From Sedimentibacter sp. (GTDB lineage Bacteria > Bacillota > Clostridia > Tissierellales > Sedimentibacteraceae), in assembly GCA_017995755.1 (NCBI GenBank), contig JAGOIH010000008.1, positions 1-34,213 of the forward strand: a DNA stretch of 34,213 nt. Reading direction: 5' to 3'. A program made the position numbers and the translations under genes. Shown here one piece after another: positions 22,856 through 30,933 of the stretch. The stretch's first letter is position 1. The number at the start of each line of letters is the position of its first letter. The notes beneath the pieces are model-generated. The model was given only the letters and a program-made list of their open reading frames with translations. It did not search any database and was not told where the DNA came from.

Positions 22856-24535
22856 TTAATCCTCCTGTTTGTATTCTACTATTTCTCCAAACTCATTTTT
22901 CAAATCTTCATATACATCTTTGATAGTTGTTTTTTGCTTTATATGTTTTTCTTCCTTTTTAGTGATAAACTCGACTTCACAATCTTCATTCAAAAATCGT
23001 CTCAAGGCAGCTTTAAACTGATCCTTGTTTTTAGGCTGATTTGCAGCACTGATGTGGAATGTAAACTTAGGGTCAAATTCAAATACTGCTTTTTTATTTT
23101 TTACCTCGATCAGCCTGGATTCTCTGACAATAGCATGCAGGCCTGCATTTTCGCTTCTGATTTCTTTAAGTATCGCCTGCCACTGGCTTAAGATAGTATT
23201 AAAAACTGCTTCGTCGCTTTTGTCCTCTTTGCTGTCAAGGGCTTCTTCATTTTCTTTTGGCGGTATTTCAGGCTTTTCTTTGCCTGCTGTCTTTTTTGTT
23301 CCTCCGATGTTTTCTTTGATATCCGGCTCTTTATTTATCCTTGCAGTCCGGTTTTCCCGTATCCTTTCTGCGTCTTTTGTCTTAAATCCTTCATGCAGGC
23401 TGTTCTCTATGCTCTCAATTCTTTTGACTAAGTCATCTTTACTTACATAATTTACGTTATGCAGCATTTTAATAAGCTTTGTTTCTAAAAGAATTCTTGG
23501 ATTTATCGCCCTTTTGCATTCTGCTTGTGCTGTTGACAGGTCCTCTATTATTTTAACTGTTTCATCAACAGTGATTTTTTTGTTTAATTCTACAATTTCA
23601 TTTGCTTCATCCTCAGATATCCTCATTAGATTGTCAGAAGAATTTGTTGTTTTTATTATAAGCATATTTCTGAAGCAAATAATCAATTCATCAAGAAAAA
23701 ATGTAAGCTCTTTACCGCTGCTTAAAATATCGTCCACCAGAATCATGGTTTTTTCTATGTTCTTATCAACAATTGCATCTGCTGCTTTCAAGACAGCCTG
23801 ATAATTTACTGTTCCCAATAAATTTATCACTGTTTCATAATCAACCCTCGTATTGAAGGATATGCATCTGTCTAAAATGCTTTGAGCATCTCTCATCGCA
23901 CCTTCTGAATTTGCTGCAATTAATTTCAGGGCTTTTTCTTCATATTGTATATCCAGGTCACTGCAGATTTTTTTCATATTTTCAACAATAATATCAGAAC
24001 CTATTCTTTTTAAATCAAATCTCTGGCACCTGGATAATATCGTAGCCGGTATTTTATGAGGCTCTGTAGTAGCAAGGATGAATAAAAGGTGGTCAGGGGG
24101 TTCCTCCAAGGTTTTTAAAAGAGCATTAAATGCACCCTTTGACAGCATATGTACTTCATCTATTATGTAAACCTTATACCTGCTTTTAACAGGCAGAAAT
24201 TTTACCTTGTCTCTAAGCTCCCTTATGTCATCTACACCGTTATTTGATGCCGCATCCATTTCAATAACGTCCATATTTGTTTCATCCAAAATGCTTTTGC
24301 ATATTTCACATTCATTGCATGGATTCCCTTCATGGTTGTTCAAACAATTAACAGCTCTTGCAAATATTTTGGCGGTGGATGTTTTTCCGGTGCCCCTTAT
24401 TCCGCTGAAAAGATAAGCATGGGCTGTATTACCAGATATTATTTGATTTTTCAAGGTCCTTGTTACATGCTCCTGGCCCAGGACATCATCAAATATTTTA
24501 GGGCGGAATTTTCTATAAATTGCTTGATGTGACAT
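22856..24535 (-). CDS. dnaX: DNA polymerase III subunit tau (and possibly gamma by frameshift)
   Basis: A 559-aa clamp-loader ATPase. Residues 1-360 hold the AAA+ module: P-loop GIRGTGKT (45-52), zinc Cys64/73/76/79, DEVHML, the sensor region [19 protein letters not shown], and the SRC Arg finger. A charged linker (about 375-430) and the tau-specific C-terminal domain follow. The start is the ATG at 24535 with AAGGTGG upstream; the frame is open to a GTG three codons earlier. At 23291-23297 the linker contains an A AAA AAG heptamer in the slippage frame with flanking signals (see the separate entry). First gene of the dnaX-ybaB-recR operon. Confidence 0.97.
   Translation of the reverse strand: MSHQAIYRKFRPKIFDDVLGQEHVTRTLKNQIISGNTAHAYLFSGIRGTGKTSTAKIFARAVNCLNNHEGNPCNECEICKSILDETNMDVIEMDAASNNGVDDIRELRDKVKFLPVKSRYKVYIIDEVHMLSKGAFNALLKTLEEPPDHLLFILATTEPHKIPATILSRCQRFDLKRIGSDIIVENMKKICSDLDIQYEEKALKLIAANSEGAMRDAQSILDRCISFNTRVDYETVINLLGTVNYQAVLKAADAIVDKNIEKTMILVDDILSSGKELTFFLDELIICFRNMLIIKTTNSSDNLMRISEDEANEIVELNKKITVDETVKIIEDLSTAQAECKRAINPRILLETKLIKMLHNVNYVSKDDLVKRIESIENSLHEGFKTKDAERIRENRTARINKEPDIKENIGGTKKTAGKEKPEIPPKENEEALDSKEDKSDEAVFNTILSQWQAILKEIRSENAGLHAIVRESRLIEVKNKKAVFEFDPKFTFHISAANQPKNKDQFKAALRRFLNEDCEVEFITKKEEKHIKQKTTIKDVYEDLKNEFGEIVEYKQED
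23268..23305 (-). promoter_or_regulatory. Candidate programmed -1 frameshift site in dnaX
   Basis: In the coding frame the sequence reads ACA AAA AAG: the canonical heptamer A AAA AAG (minus strand, 23297-23291). A GGAGG Shine-Dalgarno-like block (23305-23301) precedes it. A small stem CAGGC-N8-GCCTG starts four bases after it. Slipping by -1 would add DSRQRKA and stop at TGA (23270-23268), giving a 422-residue gamma-like protein. E. coli dnaX uses the same heptamer; its Shine-Dalgarno element is further upstream than here. Confidence 0.6.
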
Positions 24536-24565
24536 ATACACCACCTTGGTTTAATGATTTTTTTA

Positions 24566-24594
24566 ATTATAGCATAGAATATTTTATTTAACAA
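24566..24594 (-). promoter_or_regulatory. Promoter of the dnaX operon
   Basis: TTGTTA (24589-24594), a 17-base spacer and TATAAT (24566-24571) with an extended -10 TG one base before it. Confidence 0.75.
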
Positions 24595-24601
24595 CTCTAG
24601 A

Positions 24602-25543
24602 TTATTCCTTGTTTTCTGTTTGATTCCCCGGTATCTCGATTAAGAGGCCTGCTTGTCTTTCCTTAAATCTTACTAAAATTGTTTCTCCAAGTTCGGAAGT
24701 AAGCACCGATATAAAAATAAATACAAATCCAGCCGCCATCTGTAAAGTAATTTTTTCTTCTAGAATCAATACTGCCAATACTGTTGCAAAAACTGATTCC
24801 AATGATATTATTATTGCCGCATGTGTGGCATTTGTATGCTTTTGTGCGTTTAACTGCATAGTGTAGCATAGGAAGGTAGGGAAAACCGACAGATACAGCA
24901 TATCGCCCATAATTTTTCCGGGTATGTTGATTCTTAAATTATTCGTCAGCAATAAAACTGCAAAGCTTAAAAAAGATACTGATATCATTGCATATGTATT
25001 TACGGAAACAGGATTATACCTTTTGGAATAATTATCGGATAACACCACATGGGCAGCATAAAAGAAAACACTGCCGAAGCTTATTACATCTCCTATGTTT
25101 ATTTTAAAACTCCCGCTTAAATCCAAGGTTAAAAATCCAAGTCCAACGGCCATAAGAAATACTGCAGCCAAGCTAACTCCTGTTGGTTTTCTCTTGTAGG
25201 CCGCCCAGTGAAGAAATGGTACCACTACCACATTTGTGCTTATTATAAATGAGTTTTTGCTGACTGTTGTATACCTTATGCCGTAAAAGGCAAATAATGC
25301 TCCAAAACAGAGCATTGCACCAAGCATGAATCCTGCCTTTATTTCTTTCTTTGAAGATGTTTTTAAATATCTGCCGAAAAATACCAAGCTTAAGGCAGAC
25401 GCTATTGAAAACCTGAAAAATATTATCTGCACAGGGCCGACAATGTCTATTGAGCCTTTGGTTACCACATAGCTGCTTCCCCACAAAAAAGCAACAACCA
25501 CCAGCATCAAATCCGCCCTTAGCGGAGTCAGTTCCTTTTTCAT
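24602..25543 (-). CDS. DMT superfamily (EamA) transporter
   Basis: A 313-aa membrane protein with ten helices in two EamA repeats. The first starts ADLMLVVVAFLWGSSYVVTK and ends near GLGFLTLD; the second starts NIGDVISFGSVFFYAAHVVL and contains AAIIISLESVFATVLAVLIL. Family members export or import amino acids and metabolites. The substrate cannot be assigned. GAGGT lies five bases before the ATG. It is divergent from the CblS-like gene, with a shared palindrome between them. Confidence 0.92.
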   Translation of the reverse strand: MKKELTPLRADLMLVVVAFLWGSSYVVTKGSIDIVGPVQIIFFRFSIASALSLVFFGRYLKTSSKKEIKAGFMLGAMLCFGALFAFYGIRYTTVSKNSFIISTNVVVVPFLHWAAYKRKPTGVSLAAVFLMAVGLGFLTLDLSGSFKINIGDVISFGSVFFYAAHVVLSDNYSKRYNPVSVNTYAMISVSFLSFAVLLLTNNLRINIPGKIMGDMLYLSVFPTFLCYTMQLNAQKHTNATHAAIIISLESVFATVLAVLILEEKITLQMAAGFVFIFISVLTSELGETILVRFKERQAGLLIEIPGNQTENKE

Positions 25544-25601
25544 TTTTACCTCAACGAATAGAATAGTATCATTTCAATTATATAACTTATTTAGATATAT
25601 A

Positions 25602-25621
25602 TTGTTAAATAATTTTAACAA
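25602..25621. promoter_or_regulatory. Palindrome TTGTTAAA-TAAT-TTTAACAA in a divergent promoter region
   Basis: A perfect 8-bp inverted repeat with a 4-base centre, ending two bases before the -35 box of the CblS-like gene and about 60 bases before the EamA start. It is placed to control either or both genes. The regulator is unknown. Confidence 0.4.
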
Positions 25622-25622
25622 T

Positions 25623-25651
25623 TTGGAATTTACGGATTAATGTGATAAAAT
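25623..25651 (+). promoter_or_regulatory. Promoter of the CblS-like gene, transcript starting with a 5' hairpin
   Basis: TTGGAA (25623-25628), a 17-base spacer and TAAAAT (25646-25651). Transcription should start near 25658. The first bases of the RNA would then fold as AGGGGG-N9-CCCCCT (25659-25679), ending just before the CAGGAG ribosome-binding site. Confidence 0.65.
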
Positions 25652-25693
25652 AAGAAAGAGGGGGAAAGAATGTCCCCCTGACAGGAGATAAAA

Positions 25694-26431
25694 ATGGAAA
25701 TAAGGCAGATAAGGGATATTACAATAATTGATTATGACCACAAGAGTTATTTGGGCATTGCCTGCGATTCCTGCGGAGGCATTGGATACAAGGAGCACGA
25801 CCTTGTTAAAGCTTCTCCTCAATTAACTGCATACCATACGGGAAAGGTAGTTCTTGCAGAGCTTATGAGCATGGGATTTACACCCTTTATTCTGGCAGAC
25901 GGACTGGCTGTTGAAATGAACAATACCGGCAGGCAGCTTATTGAGGGTTTTAATGAAGTATTGTCAAAGCTGAGTTTCAACGTACATTTAACAGGCAGCA
26001 CGGAAGAAAACATCAAGACCGTGCAGACTTCCATGGGAGTTACCTGCATAGGTTTTTGCAGCAAGGATAAATTAAAATTCAAAAAAACAAAAACCGGCGA
26101 TATCTGCCTCCTAGTCGGCCTACCTATGGTTGGAAATGAAGTTTTGCAAAACCCTGATAAAATACTGGACATAGATGACTTTGAAAAATTGTATCTTTGC
26201 GACTATATAAATGAAATGCTTCCCATAGGCTCAAGAGGTATCGAATGTGAGCTTAATGATTTATTGAAAGACAATAAGCTTAAATTTGAATATGAAAGCA
26301 GCATTTCAATAGATTTGAAAAAATCAGGAGGTCCTTCTACAAGCTGCCTTGTAACCTTAAGGATGGAGAACCTGGGGATAATAAAAGGCATAATAAAAAA
26401 GCCCATAAATGTTATAGGCTCATTTTTGTAG
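25694..26431 (+). CDS. AIR synthase-related protein, probable alpha-ribazole kinase (CblS-like)
   Basis: A 245-aa protein related to the N-terminal, ATP-binding half of AIR synthase/selenophosphate synthetase. Visible motifs: IACDSCGGIGYKEHD (23-37, in the place of the nucleotide/metal-binding Asp loop), TAYHTGKVVLAELMSMGFTP (45-64) and HLTGSTEENIKTVQTSMGVT (98-117). This short form with GGIG and TGSTEEN is the arrangement I associate with CblS of Firmicutes. CblS phosphorylates alpha-ribazole so that it can enter the cobalamin lower loop. The assignment rests on recalled family features, so the kinase activity is inference. The gene is monocistronic, has a 5'-terminal hairpin, and runs convergent to rpmE. 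Confidence 0.65.
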   Translation: MEIRQIRDITIIDYDHKSYLGIACDSCGGIGYKEHDLVKASPQLTAYHTGKVVLAELMSMGFTPFILADGLAVEMNNTGRQLIEGFNEVLSKLSFNVHLTGSTEENIKTVQTSMGVTCIGFCSKDKLKFKKTKTGDICLLVGLPMVGNEVLQNPDKILDIDDFEKLYLCDYINEMLPIGSRGIECELNDLLKDNKLKFEYESSISIDLKKSGGPSTSCLVTLRMENLGIIKGIIKKPINVIGSFL

Positions 26432-26553
26432 GTCATGCGCAGGGGATTGCATCAAATTTGTTTGCTCCCTGCGTCGCACAAATTTGGATTCTGTGCGGTT
26501 GACCTGCCAGCCATCTGTTCTTCGCTATGGCTCGAACATATGGGGTTAGGTCA
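26432..26553 (-). repeat. Copy of the ATGNCCTAACCCC intergenic repeat, about 122 bp
   Basis: It fills the whole space between the convergent CblS-like and rpmE stop codons. On the minus strand it opens ATGACCTAACCCCATATGTT, contains GCGACGCAGGGAGCAAACAA (compare GCGACCAGAGGGAGCAAAAA at 32812-32943), and closes GCATGACCTAC, a direct repeat of its opening. Confidence 0.7.
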
Positions 26554-26555
26554 TA

Positions 26556-26756
26556 CTATTCCATGTTGTATTTTTTCTTAAATCTGTCAACTCTTCCGCC
26601 CTTATCAACAAATTTCTGTTTGCCGGTAAAGAATGGATGGCATTCTGAACATATTTCAACTCTAATTTCGTCCAATACAGACCCAGTTTCGAATGTATTT
26701 CCGCATGCACATTTCACAGTAACAGTTTTATAATTAGGATGTATATCTTTTTTCAT
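26556..26756 (-). CDS. rpmE: 50S ribosomal protein L31, zinc-binding type
   Basis: A 66-aa ribosomal protein beginning [16 protein letters not shown]. The four zinc Cys are present (VKCACGN and ICSECHPF), so this is the zinc-containing C+ form. The ATG at 26756 is chosen over one three codons upstream because GAGGTG lies six bases before it. It follows rho as in Bacillus but has its own promoter (26813-26841). Confidence 0.97.
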   Translation of the reverse strand: MKKDIHPNYKTVTVKCACGNTFETGSVLDEIRVEICSECHPFFTGKQKFVDKGGRVDRFKKKYNME

Positions 26757-26812
26757 ACCGTTCACCTCTTTCTACCTCTATATAAATATATTATCTTCAA
26801 TTTACCTTGAGT

Positions 26813-26841
26813 ATTATAACATAAGCTTTTATAGAATACAA
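26813..26841 (-). promoter_or_regulatory. Promoter of rpmE
   Basis: TTGTAT (26836-26841), a 17-base spacer and TATAAT (26813-26818). Confidence 0.75.
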
Positions 26842-26892
26842 TATTTTATTTTTTTAATTTATCTGCCGAATTTATCACGATTTGTCAGTCAT

Positions 26893-28281
26893 TTAATAGT
26901 ATCTGTCGTTAATCTCCGACTTCATTTTTTCAATGCTTAAAATTTGTGCAGCTTGCTTGATGAATTCATCATTTGTCTTTGTACGAATCAAGCCGTCAAT
27001 TATTCTTTCAGTCACATCTGCAGTTGAAAAGTTGCTCATTGCCTTTCTCAATTGCCATATTGTCTGCATTTCTTCATTATTAAGCAGCAGCTCTTCTCTT
27101 CTTGTGCCGGATTTATTTATATCAATGGCAGGAAATACCCTTTTTTCTGAAAGCTTCCTGTCTAAATGAATTTCCATATTGCCTGTGCCTTTGAATTCTT
27201 CGAATATTAAATCATCCATCCTGCTTCCTGTTTCAATAAGTGCGCTGGCAAGTATGGTGAGACTTCCGCCGTTTTCGATATTTCTGGCAGCACCGAAAAA
27301 TCTCTTGGGACCGTACAATGCTCCGGGATCAAGTCCGCCGGACAAGGTCCTCCCCGTAGGAGTTATAGTCAGATTATATGCCCTTGCAAGTCTTGTAATG
27401 CTGTCTAATAGAATAACAACATCCTTCCCATGTTCAACAAGCCTTTTTGCCCTGTCTAATACCATTTCAGCTACTTTAATGTGATTTTTAGGCAGCTCGT
27501 CAAAGGTTGAATAAACAACATCACCCTTCACATTTCGCTGCATATCCGTTACTTCTTCGGGACGTTCATCTATTAGGAGCATGATAATTTCAATTTCAGG
27601 ATAATTTGCTGCTATGGAGTTTGCCATGTTTTTTAAAATTGTTGTTTTACCGGCCTTTGGAGGAGCTACAATCATACCTCTTTGACCCCGGCCTATGGGT
27701 GCGATTAAGTCAATAATCCTCATTGCAATATCTATGGGTGATATCTCCAGCTTTATTCTTTGATCAGGATAAACGGGAATAAGAGTATCAAAATCCTTTC
27801 TGTTTCTTGCCAATTCAGGATTTAAGTCATTTACTTCCTTCACGTAAAGAAGTGCTTTAAACTTTTCTCCCTGTTTCGGAGGTCTTGTTATTCCTGAAAT
27901 TTTATCACCGGTCTGCATGTGAAATCTTCTGATTTGGGAAGGGGATATGTATACATCGTCATCGCTGGTTAAGTAGTTATGAGTTCTTAAAAAGCCGTAA
28001 CCATCAGGATGAGTTTCAAGAATGCCTGCTACCTTTATAGCTTCCGCGCCGCTTGTTTCGATTTCTTCAACTATTTTATCGGGCAATTCCGCCGTTTGCT
28101 CTGTATCTTCTTTTTCTTGAATGTCTTCATTTGCGCCCTTTTCATTTGTAGTCGGGCTGCTTGTTTCAAACTGTGTTAATTTTAAAATTAATTCATCTTT
28201 CTTATACTTATAGGCATCATGCATGCCTTTTGATTTAGCCAGCTCCTTTAATTCAGAAAGCTTTAAACTCCCAAGCTCCAT
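26893..28281 (-). CDS. rho: Transcription termination factor Rho
   Basis: A 462-aa RNA-dependent ATPase helicase that terminates transcription. In order: a Rho N-terminal SAP-like domain (LKLSELKELAKSKGMHDAYK), an acidic linker (about 40-80) as in many Firmicutes, the cold-shock RNA-binding domain (PDGYGFLR), and the RecA-type ATPase with P-loop APPKAGKTT (about 206-214) and the LLIDERPEEV and LLDSITRLARAYN motifs. The ATG at 28281 is chosen because GGGAGG precedes it. The upstream ATG at 28296 would include that ribosome-binding site in the coding region. Confidence 0.98.
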   Translation of the reverse strand: MELGSLKLSELKELAKSKGMHDAYKYKKDELILKLTQFETSSPTTNEKGANEDIQEKEDTEQTAELPDKIVEEIETSGAEAIKVAGILETHPDGYGFLRTHNYLTSDDDVYISPSQIRRFHMQTGDKISGITRPPKQGEKFKALLYVKEVNDLNPELARNRKDFDTLIPVYPDQRIKLEISPIDIAMRIIDLIAPIGRGQRGMIVAPPKAGKTTILKNMANSIAANYPEIEIIMLLIDERPEEVTDMQRNVKGDVVYSTFDELPKNHIKVAEMVLDRAKRLVEHGKDVVILLDSITRLARAYNLTITPTGRTLSGGLDPGALYGPKRFFGAARNIENGGSLTILASALIETGSRMDDLIFEEFKGTGNMEIHLDRKLSEKRVFPAIDINKSGTRREELLLNNEEMQTIWQLRKAMSNFSTADVTERIIDGLIRTKTNDEFIKQAAQILSIEKMKSEINDRYY

Positions 28282-28351
28282 ATTACCTCCCTGCATATTT
28301 AATTAATAATAATTATGGAAAAATTCCGGAAAGATTTCGAAGAGTGCCTAA

Positions 28352-28380
28352 ATAATACCATTTTATAATATATTAGTCAA
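28352..28380 (-). promoter_or_regulatory. Promoter of rho
   Basis: TTGACT (28375-28380), a 17-base spacer and TATTAT (28352-28357). The leader is about 65 bases. Confidence 0.75.
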
Positions 28381-28447
28381 GAAAATAAATTAATCCTTTA
28401 TTTTATGAAATAATATGCAAGAGCCATGACATATTTTTAACAGTCAG

Positions 28448-28476
28448 TTGACTATATTGAATTAATAAGGTAAAAT
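28448..28476 (+). promoter_or_regulatory. Promoter of kce
   Basis: TTGACT (28448-28453), a 17-base spacer and TAAAAT (28471-28476), followed by a leader of about 28 bases and a GGAGG ribosome-binding site. Confidence 0.78.
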
Positions 28477-28510
28477 AATCGTAGGCAAAAAATTATAAAT
28501 GGAGGTTAAA

Positions 28511-29329
28511 ATGGAAAAATTAATTATCACAGCTGCAATTTGTGGAGCTGAAGTAACAAAAGAGCATAACCCTGCAGTTCCTTATACAATTGAGGAAATC
28601 GTAAGAGAAGCAAAATCTGCATATGATGCTGGTGCATCAATTATACATCTTCACGTAAGATGGGATGATGGAACTCCAACACAAGATACAAAGAGATTCC
28701 AGGAAGCAGTTGATGCAATTAAAGCAGTTTGTCCAGATGTAATAGTACAACCTTCTACAGGTGGAGCAGTTGGAATGACTGACTTAGAAAGATTAGCTTC
28801 TACAGACATCGTACCTACACCAGAATTCGCAACATTAGACTGTGGTACATGTAACTTTGGTGGAGATGAAATATTTATTAATACTGATAATACAATTTTT
28901 AACTTCGCTAAGATTATGAAAGAAAAAGGAATCAAACCTGAGCTTGAAGTATTTGACAAAGGTATGATTGACATAGCATTAAAAGCTGATAGAAAAGGTT
29001 TATTAGTTCATCCATTACATTTTGACTTTGTTCTTGGAGTACAAATGTCAGCAACTATCCGTGACCTGGTATTCATGGTTGGAAGTTTACCGCAAGGTTC
29101 AACATGGACTGCAACTGGTATTGGTAAAAGTACTTGGACCATAGCAGCTGCAACAATAGCTATGGGTGGACACGTAAGAGTTGGCTTTGAAGATAATGTA
29201 TACTTAGAAAAAGGTGTATTAGCTAAATCTAATGGAGAATTAGTAGCAAGAGTTGCACGTCTTTCTAGAGAAATTGGACGGGAGGTAGCAACACCGGACG
29301 AGGCACGTGTAATACTGGGACTGAAATAA
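28511..29329 (+). CDS. kce: 3-keto-5-aminohexanoate cleavage enzyme (BKACE family)
   Basis: A 272-aa zinc enzyme. In lysine fermentation it condenses 3-keto-5-aminohexanoate with acetyl-CoA to give acetoacetate and 3-aminobutyryl-CoA. The zinc ligands His46 and His48 (IIHLHVR), the active-site pair Ser82-Thr83 (QPSTGG) and Glu227 (VGFEDNVY) are at the positions known for Kce; the length also matches. Other BKACE members use related beta-keto acids, so the substrate is likely rather than certain. The ATG at 28511 has GGAGG five bases upstream; the ATG at 28499 lies before that site. The other lysine-fermentation genes (kamA, kamD/E, kdd, kal) are not in the window. Codon use is strongly biased, suggesting high expression, except for the last 19 or so codons. 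Confidence 0.9.
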   Translation: MEKLIITAAICGAEVTKEHNPAVPYTIEEIVREAKSAYDAGASIIHLHVRWDDGTPTQDTKRFQEAVDAIKAVCPDVIVQPSTGGAVGMTDLERLASTDIVPTPEFATLDCGTCNFGGDEIFINTDNTIFNFAKIMKEKGIKPELEVFDKGMIDIALKADRKGLLVHPLHFDFVLGVQMSATIRDLVFMVGSLPQGSTWTATGIGKSTWTIAAATIAMGGHVRVGFEDNVYLEKGVLAKSNGELVARVARLSREIGREVATPDEARVILGLK

Positions 29330-29396
29330 AGATGCCCTAACCCTCTCCAAATGGAATACTTTGGTGAAGGAGACTGGGGGATGCTCTTTAAGACTG
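29330..29396 (+). repeat. Internally deleted copy of the ATGNCCTAACCCC repeat after kce
   Basis: Starts at the base after the kce stop codon: AGATGCCCTAACCCTCTCC, then ACTTTGGTGAAGGAGACTGG and GGGATGC. Both ends match the repeat at 32812-32943, while about 65 bases of the middle are missing. Confidence 0.75.
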
Positions 29397-29420
29397 ACAC
29401 AATTAAAAAGAAAAGAGATT

Positions 29421-29451
29421 TTAGAGAACGGCCGGCCGTTCTCTTATTTTT
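29421..29451 (+). terminator. Terminator of kce
   Basis: A perfect 22-bp palindrome at 29423-29444, with half-site AGAGAACGGCC, followed by TATTTTTATT. It lies about 95 bases past the stop, so the repeat copy is part of the kce 3' UTR. Confidence 0.85.
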
Positions 29452-29511
29452 ATTGGTAACCTTAACTGACTTAAAACATATATTAATTTAACAGATAAAA
29501 GGAAGTGTTGT

Positions 29512-29805
29512 ATGGATCAGGAAAGTATGGTGTTTGAAGGTATAATCAGAAAACTAAATATTGACAGCTCTGATGATAAAGAAATCGAAAATAATACAAA
29601 CACTGGATACAAGGCACTGATTTCATGCATCACCAACCTGCCGCCCAAGCAATTTGTACTTTTATCAACCTTGATCGGCATTTTTTTGATAGACGGCATC
29701 GATGCAAAGGACCAAATCATACTTGGAAAATTCATCAATAATATAGGTCAAACAATATTTACAGCGGCTGCTCAGGAAAAAATTAACATTAAAAACGGCA
29801 ACTAA
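29512..29805 (+). CDS. Hypothetical 97-aa protein
   Basis: Not recognised. An acidic N-terminal half (MDQESMVFEGIIRKLNIDSS, with DDKEIENN) is followed by one hydrophobic stretch (FVLLSTLIGIFLIDGI) that is short for a membrane helix, then an amphipathic C-terminus. AAGGAAG lies six bases before the ATG and a terminator follows directly, so the gene is well delimited. A small soluble or membrane-associated protein specific to related anaerobes is likely. Confidence 0.65.
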   Translation: MDQESMVFEGIIRKLNIDSSDDKEIENNTNTGYKALISCITNLPPKQFVLLSTLIGIFLIDGIDAKDQIILGKFINNIGQTIFTAAAQEKINIKNGN

Positions 29806-29806
29806 C

Positions 29807-29834
29807 AAGGATTTGTACTTTTATACAAATCCTT
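29807..29834. terminator. Bidirectional terminator between the 97-aa gene and ddl
   Basis: AAGGATTTGTA, a six-base loop and TACAAATCCTT: a perfect 11-bp stem directly after the stop codon at 29805. Confidence 0.8.
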
Positions 29835-29871
29835 TCATAACTTTTTATTGTTTATTTTTCACTGTTCACTA

Positions 29872-30933
29872 CTATCTTCTTTCCATTGCCAGGTCTACAA
29901 GCTTTACAATCAAATCCTTGTATTCAATACCGATTTTTTTAAGCATTGAAGGATACCTGCTTAAGTCCGTCAGTCCGGGTATAGTATTGATTTCATTTAA
30001 ATATATATCATTTTCAGGTGTTAAAAACATATCCACTCTGGAAAGCCCGCTGCAGCCTAATGCTTTGTAGGTCTTTGCTGCAATTTCTTTTGCCCGGGCT
30101 TTTAAGTCATCGCTGATTCGTGCAGGACAATATATTTTTGAATTGTGCTGAGAATATTTTTCAACATAGTCAAAAAAGTCATTCTTGGTGTCTATTTCAT
30201 CAACCTCACCGATTAAAAGCTCGTCGTTACCTACCACAGCACAGCCTATTTCAAATCCTTCTATATTTGATTCAAGAACTATTTTCCTGTCATATTCAAA
30301 GGCTTCCATAATCCCCTTTTCAAATTCATCATAGTTTCTCACTTTGCTTATGCCGATGGAAGAGCCGTTGTTGGCAGGCTTGATGAACATAGGAAGTGAC
30401 AGCTTTTCAAAAGCCTCTTCATATAAATTTTTAATATTTAAATTTTTATAATTTACTGCTGTCATAAAAGGAGCGGTTGTAATTCCTGCTGCTTCACAAA
30501 TTATATGTGTATATTCCTTGTCCATGGATACGGCTGATGAAGTCATATCGCAGCCAACAAAAGGAAGACCGGACATCTGGCACATTCCCTGGATTGTGCC
30601 GTCTTCTCCGTTCCTGCCGTGTAGAACGGGAAAAACACAATCTATTTCAATCTTTTCATAGGTGTTTTCTGTTTCATTAAGCTTGATAAGCCCTTTAAAA
30701 TCACCCATACTTAACAATACAGGGCTTAATTTACCCTTATGCCATGTATCATCATTAATTTTATCCGTGCTTCCTTCGTAATGAAGCCATCTGCCTTCTG
30801 TTGTTATTCCTATCAATGTTACTTCGTACAGTTCATCAGGAATATTATCGATAATTGCAGCTGCTGAATGCAATGAAACGGAATATTCATCAGATTTGCC
30901 TCCAAATAATACGGCTAATTTTGTTTTACTCAT
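29872..30933 (-). CDS. ddl: D-alanine--D-alanine ligase family protein (VanG-like features)
   Basis: A 353-aa ATP-grasp ligase joining D-Ala to D-Ala or a related D-residue for the peptidoglycan stem. Family motifs: FGGKSDEYSVSL (10-21), LHGRNGEDGTIQG (104-116), FIKPANNGSSIGIS (183-196), SRVDMFLT (298-305) and NEINTIPGLTDLSRYP. Three points resemble D-Ala-D-Ser (VanC/VanG) ligases rather than ordinary Ddl: EYSVSL in place of ERE(V)SL in the N-terminal loop, VGCDM at 126-130, and the omega-loop reading VEKYSQHNSKI, then PARI (257-272). Which amino acid is used cannot be settled from sequence alone. It overlaps murF by 8 bp, a typical cell-wall gene pair. Confidence 0.88.
   Translation of the reverse strand: MSKTKLAVLFGGKSDEYSVSLHSAAAIIDNIPDELYEVTLIGITTEGRWLHYEGSTDKINDDTWHKGKLSPVLLSMGDFKGLIKLNETENTYEKIEIDCVFPVLHGRNGEDGTIQGMCQMSGLPFVGCDMTSSAVSMDKEYTHIICEAAGITTAPFMTAVNYKNLNIKNLYEEAFEKLSLPMFIKPANNGSSIGISKVRNYDEFEKGIMEAFEYDRKIVLESNIEGFEIGCAVVGNDELLIGEVDEIDTKNDFFDYVEKYSQHNSKIYCPARISDDLKARAKEIAAKTYKALGCSGLSRVDMFLTPENDIYLNEINTIPGLTDLSRYPSMLKKIGIEYKDLIVKLVDLAMERR

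Noticed and set aside
29330-29396. The kce-downstream repeat as the kce terminator
   Set aside because: It has no stable stem with a T run. A much better terminator lies at 29423-29444.
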